64,000 nucleotides of DNA, from contig JAFYWB010000042.1 in the NCBI GenBank assembly GCA_017549025.1, positions 1 to 64,000 of the forward strand, given 5' to 3'. The notes beneath the pieces are model-generated. The model had not been told where the DNA came from and made no database searches. It saw only the letters and a program-made list of their open reading frames with translations. Origin of the DNA: Treponema sp. GTDB lineage: Bacteria > Spirochaetota > Spirochaetia > Treponematales > Treponemataceae. The position numbers were made by a program, and so were the translations under genes. Positions 61,746-64,000 of the stretch are shown here, one piece after another (position 1 is the stretch's first letter; each line of letters begins with the position of its first letter).

Positions 61746-63515
61746 TTACTCACCATCCTTCAGCAGGGCTGCTACAGCTGGAGTTTCCTTGCCAGACTTG
61801 GCGGCATACAATTGGTTGATGTCAGCCTCGTTCTTCTTGAATTCATCTCCCTGCCAAACACTGTAGTTCCAGTCGATGAACTTCTGGCGCATCTGGTTGA
61901 AGTAACCACGAGCCTCATCCTTTGATTCCAGTACGAAGTCAGAGCCCAGCACCTTCAGCAAGAGCTTGAACACGTAGGTCTGGCGCTCAACATCGGCAGC
62001 GGCATCAACTTCGTCAAAGGAGTTCTGCTGGAGATATACAGAGTCAAGGAACTCACTCTTGAGGTACAGGATAAAGTCCTCAAGGCTAGTACCTTCTTCA
62101 CCAACAACCTTCATCATCTGGCCAACTTCAGCACCATGGAAAAGACAACCACGAGCATAGTCTACCCAGTCCTTGCGGATAACGCTCTTGTACTTTGACC
62201 AAGAGTCATAGGGGTTGATGGCAGGATACTTACGAGCATCGGAACGCTCACGGGAAAGTCCGTGGAAGGATCCAACTACCTTCAAGGTAGCCTGAGTTAC
62301 AGGCTCTTCAAAGTTACCACCAGCAGGAGATACTGTTCCACCGATGGTTACAGAACCAATGCTTCCGTCGTTCAAGCGAACAATACCTGCACGCTCGTAG
62401 AAGGCTGCAATGTAGGACTCCAAGTAGGCAGGGAAGGCTTCCTCACCAGGGATTTCTTCCAAGCGACCAGACATTTCACGAAGAGCCTGTGCCCAACGGC
62501 TGGTGGAGTCTGCCAGCAACAGAACGTGAAGTCCCATCTGGCGATAATATTCTGCCAAGGTTACACCAGTGTAAACAGAAGCTTCACGGGCAGCAACTGG
62601 CATGGATGATGTGTTACAAATAATGATTGTTCGTTCCATCAAGGAGCGACCAGTTCGGGGGTCGGTAAGTTCGGGGAATTCCTTCAGGATTTCTACAACC
62701 TCACCAGCACGCTCTCCACAAGCTGCAACGATTACAACGTCTACGTCGGCGTTACGGCTGGTGGTGTGCTGAAGCACAGTCTTTCCTGCACCGAAGGGTC
62801 CAGGGATACAGTATGTACCACCCTTTGCAACGGGGAAGAAGGTGTCGATAAGGCGAACCTTTGTCACCATGGTTTCTTCAGGCTTCATGCGTTCGGCATA
62901 GCAGTCTACTGCACGCTTTACAGGCCACTGGAAACTCATGGAAACTTCTGTCTCCTCACCCTTTTCGTCGGCGAGAACAGCAACAGCATCCTTCAGCTTA
63001 TAGTCACCTGCGTCCTTGATGGACTTAACAGTGTAGGTACCATACATACCGAAGGGCACCATGATCTTGTGGGTAAAGGGACCTTCTGGTACTGAACCAA
63101 GAACATCACCACGGCGAACTGTGTCGCCAACCTTTGCCACAGGAGTAAAGGCCCATACCCGCTCATCGGGAATAGCGTCAAGATAGATTCCTCGCTCCAA
63201 GAAGTAACCAGCCTGTTCAGCCAGCTGAGGCAAGGGGTTCTGAAGACCGTCGAAAACCTGTCCCAAAAGACCAGGTCCCAACTCCACAGACAAAAGTTCA
63301 CCAGTGAATTCAACTTCATCACCAGTACTGATACCCTTTGTCATTTCGTATACCTGAAGCTGGGCCTGTCCGTTACGAATACGGATTACCTCACTCTTCA
63401 GTTTTTTTCCTGCAACGTGTACGTAGCCTACCTCATTCAAGGAAACAACACCGTCAAAGGCAACGCTGATCATGTTTCCGTTTACGGCTACTACCTTTCC
63501 TTTTGTATCCGTCAT
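61746..63515 (-). CDS. ntpA: V-type ATPase catalytic subunit A
   Basis: A 589-residue catalytic subunit. Walker A is GPFGAGKT near residue 235, with the V-type non-homologous insert before it. The catalytic Glu is in ACGERAGEV, and the arginine-finger region of subunit B completes the site. It hydrolyses or makes ATP coupled to ion flow through I and K. It overlaps the 63512 gene by four bases. Confidence 0.96.
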   Translation of the reverse strand: MTDTKGKVVAVNGNMISVAFDGVVSLNEVGYVHVAGKKLKSEVIRIRNGQAQLQVYEMTKGISTGDEVEFTGELLSVELGPGLLGQVFDGLQNPLPQLAEQAGYFLERGIYLDAIPDERVWAFTPVAKVGDTVRRGDVLGSVPEGPFTHKIMVPFGMYGTYTVKSIKDAGDYKLKDAVAVLADEKGEETEVSMSFQWPVKRAVDCYAERMKPEETMVTKVRLIDTFFPVAKGGTYCIPGPFGAGKTVLQHTTSRNADVDVVIVAACGERAGEVVEILKEFPELTDPRTGRSLMERTIIICNTSSMPVAAREASVYTGVTLAEYYRQMGLHVLLLADSTSRWAQALREMSGRLEEIPGEEAFPAYLESYIAAFYERAGIVRLNDGSIGSVTIGGTVSPAGGNFEEPVTQATLKVVGSFHGLSRERSDARKYPAINPYDSWSKYKSVIRKDWVDYARGCLFHGAEVGQMMKVVGEEGTSLEDFILYLKSEFLDSVYLQQNSFDEVDAAADVERQTYVFKLLLKVLGSDFVLESKDEARGYFNQMRQKFIDWNYSVWQGDEFKKNEADINQLYAAKSGKETPAVAALLKDGE

Positions 63516-64000
63516 TTTGATTCTCCAAGTATCTGGTCATATATCGTTCTATAGGAAGCAGAGCCCGCTTCTTCTGTAAACGACTTCATTCGTTTGGCCA
63601 GCTTCAACTTTAAACCGTACATGAACACGGCATCAGTTGAAAAATGGTCCTCTGGAGCAACCCTATCCATCATGGCCACCCGCACCTCATTCAGGTACTG
63701 CTCGGCCTCTAGGGGGCTGTCCATTCCACAAGCTGTCCGTGCTGCCTGAACAATGTCAGGGGAAGCAGACAGGAAGGGAATCTCCACATCCTTTTTCATC
63801 TTGAGAGCCCGGATCTTTGCCAAGGAATACCGCAGGGTACGCTCATTGTCATACCAGGCATCCAAAAAGGCAGACCCCGTTTTTTTATTTTCACGAGGTG
63901 GCTCCAAAGACAAGGAATTCAAAATCCGCATGCTTTTGGCATCCAGAAATCGGGAGCAGAGATCCAAAAAGTATTCCTCTGTGATTGGCAGCGGTGTTCG
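63512..64000 (-). CDS. DUF2764-like V-ATPase operon protein, 5' end missing
   Basis: The frame runs open to the window edge; the TTG at 63967 is not the start, since upstream residues (RTPLPITEEYFLDLC) continue the protein. A 162-residue part is visible, helical and rich in charged residues. Its position directly before ntpA matches the DUF2764 protein of spirochetal V-ATPase operons, and the visible start fits the P-I-x-x-E-E-F-L-x-x-C pattern of that family. It may replace a missing C-type subunit, but its role is unknown. Confidence 0.7.
   Translation of the reverse strand, partial: RTPLPITEEYFLDLCSRFLDAKSMRILNSLSLEPPRENKKTGSAFLDAWYDNERTLRYSLAKIRALKMKKDVEIPFLSASPDIVQAARTACGMDSPLEAEQYLNEVRVAMMDRVAPEDHFSTDAVFMYGLKLKLAKRMKSFTEEAGSASYRTIYDQILGESK

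Overview
The window looks like a chromosomal segment of a host-associated or environmental Treponema (Spirochaetota). This rests on gene content and order. The block rpsB-tsf-frr-uppS-cdsA-dxr-rseP, the rpmF-acpP-rnc block, rpsF-ssb-rpsR-rplI-dnaB, and a V-type (not F-type) ATPase operon followed by ispG are all treponemal arrangements. Many secreted proteins of unknown function, lipoproteins and beta-barrel candidates sit between them. Base composition is moderate and even. I see no insertion sequence, prophage, CRISPR array or rRNA operon, and every long reading frame appears intact. The genus call is inference from gene order; no similarity search was run.

Layout. 1-6.5 kb: a left-truncated alpha-2-macroglobulin with its usual partner PBP1C. 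6.5-10.5 kb (minus): hemW, lepB, rnc, acpP, rpmF, coaD. 10.5-12.1 kb: two small envelope proteins and tRNA-Arg. 12.1-21.2 kb (plus): maf, then the translation/isoprenoid/lipid block rpsB to rseP and a secreted beta-propeller. 21.2-24.4 kb (minus): dnaB, rplI, rpsR, ssb, rpsF. 24.5-28 kb: a flavodoxin-ferredoxin protein, an Spx/ArsC-like protein, a small barrel-like protein and a biotin-dependent carboxyltransferase. 28-28.3 kb: a tandem 78-bp hairpin repeat beside tRNA-Lys. 28.4-37.3 kb: an M23 peptidase, ligA, trmB, a lipoprotein, a possible degenerate GHKL protein, a large membrane protein and dinB. 37.4-40.5 kb: tRNA-Gln, tRNA-Glu, a third repeat copy, yaaA and an RNase II-type gene. 40.5-44.5 kb: a radical SAM/SPASM enzyme leading a ferric/tetrapyrrole-type ABC importer. 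44.5-49.3 kb (minus): a GHMP kinase, surE, a TPR protein and an NHL/VWA-like protein. 49.4-55.2 kb: lnt-bioYMN, nrdR and a barrel protein. 55.2-64 kb (minus): the V-ATPase genes (from a right-truncated DUF2764-like gene through A, B, D, I, K), then ispG and a TPR-like gene.

How the genes work together. Much of the window serves the envelope: undecaprenyl phosphate and CDP-diacylglycerol synthesis (uppS, cdsA), isoprenoid precursors (dxr, ispG), lipoprotein and signal-peptide processing (lnt, lepB, rseP), peptidoglycan work (pbpC, M23) and outer-membrane candidates. A second theme is cofactors: biotin uptake beside a biotin-dependent carboxyltransferase, CoA (coaD), heme handling (hemW) and a tetrapyrrole-type importer. 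The proteolipid of the V-ATPase keeps residues that bind Na+ in known sodium pumps.

The most unusual signal is regulatory. Seven genes (lepB, a lipoprotein gene, the M23 gene, the 34-kb membrane protein gene, yaaA, the RNase II-type gene, lnt) have sigma70-like promoters whose -10 box ends only 6-9 nt before the ATG, with no Shine-Dalgarno sequence. They are therefore predicted to be leaderless mRNAs. Other points to check are a signal peptidase I with Arg in place of the catalytic Lys, a 16-bp inverted repeat filling the spacer of the radical SAM operon promoter, a 16-bp inverted repeat over the nrdR -10 box, terminator-like hairpins inside the acpP-rnc and tsf-frr gaps, and the hairpin repeat family beside tRNA genes.
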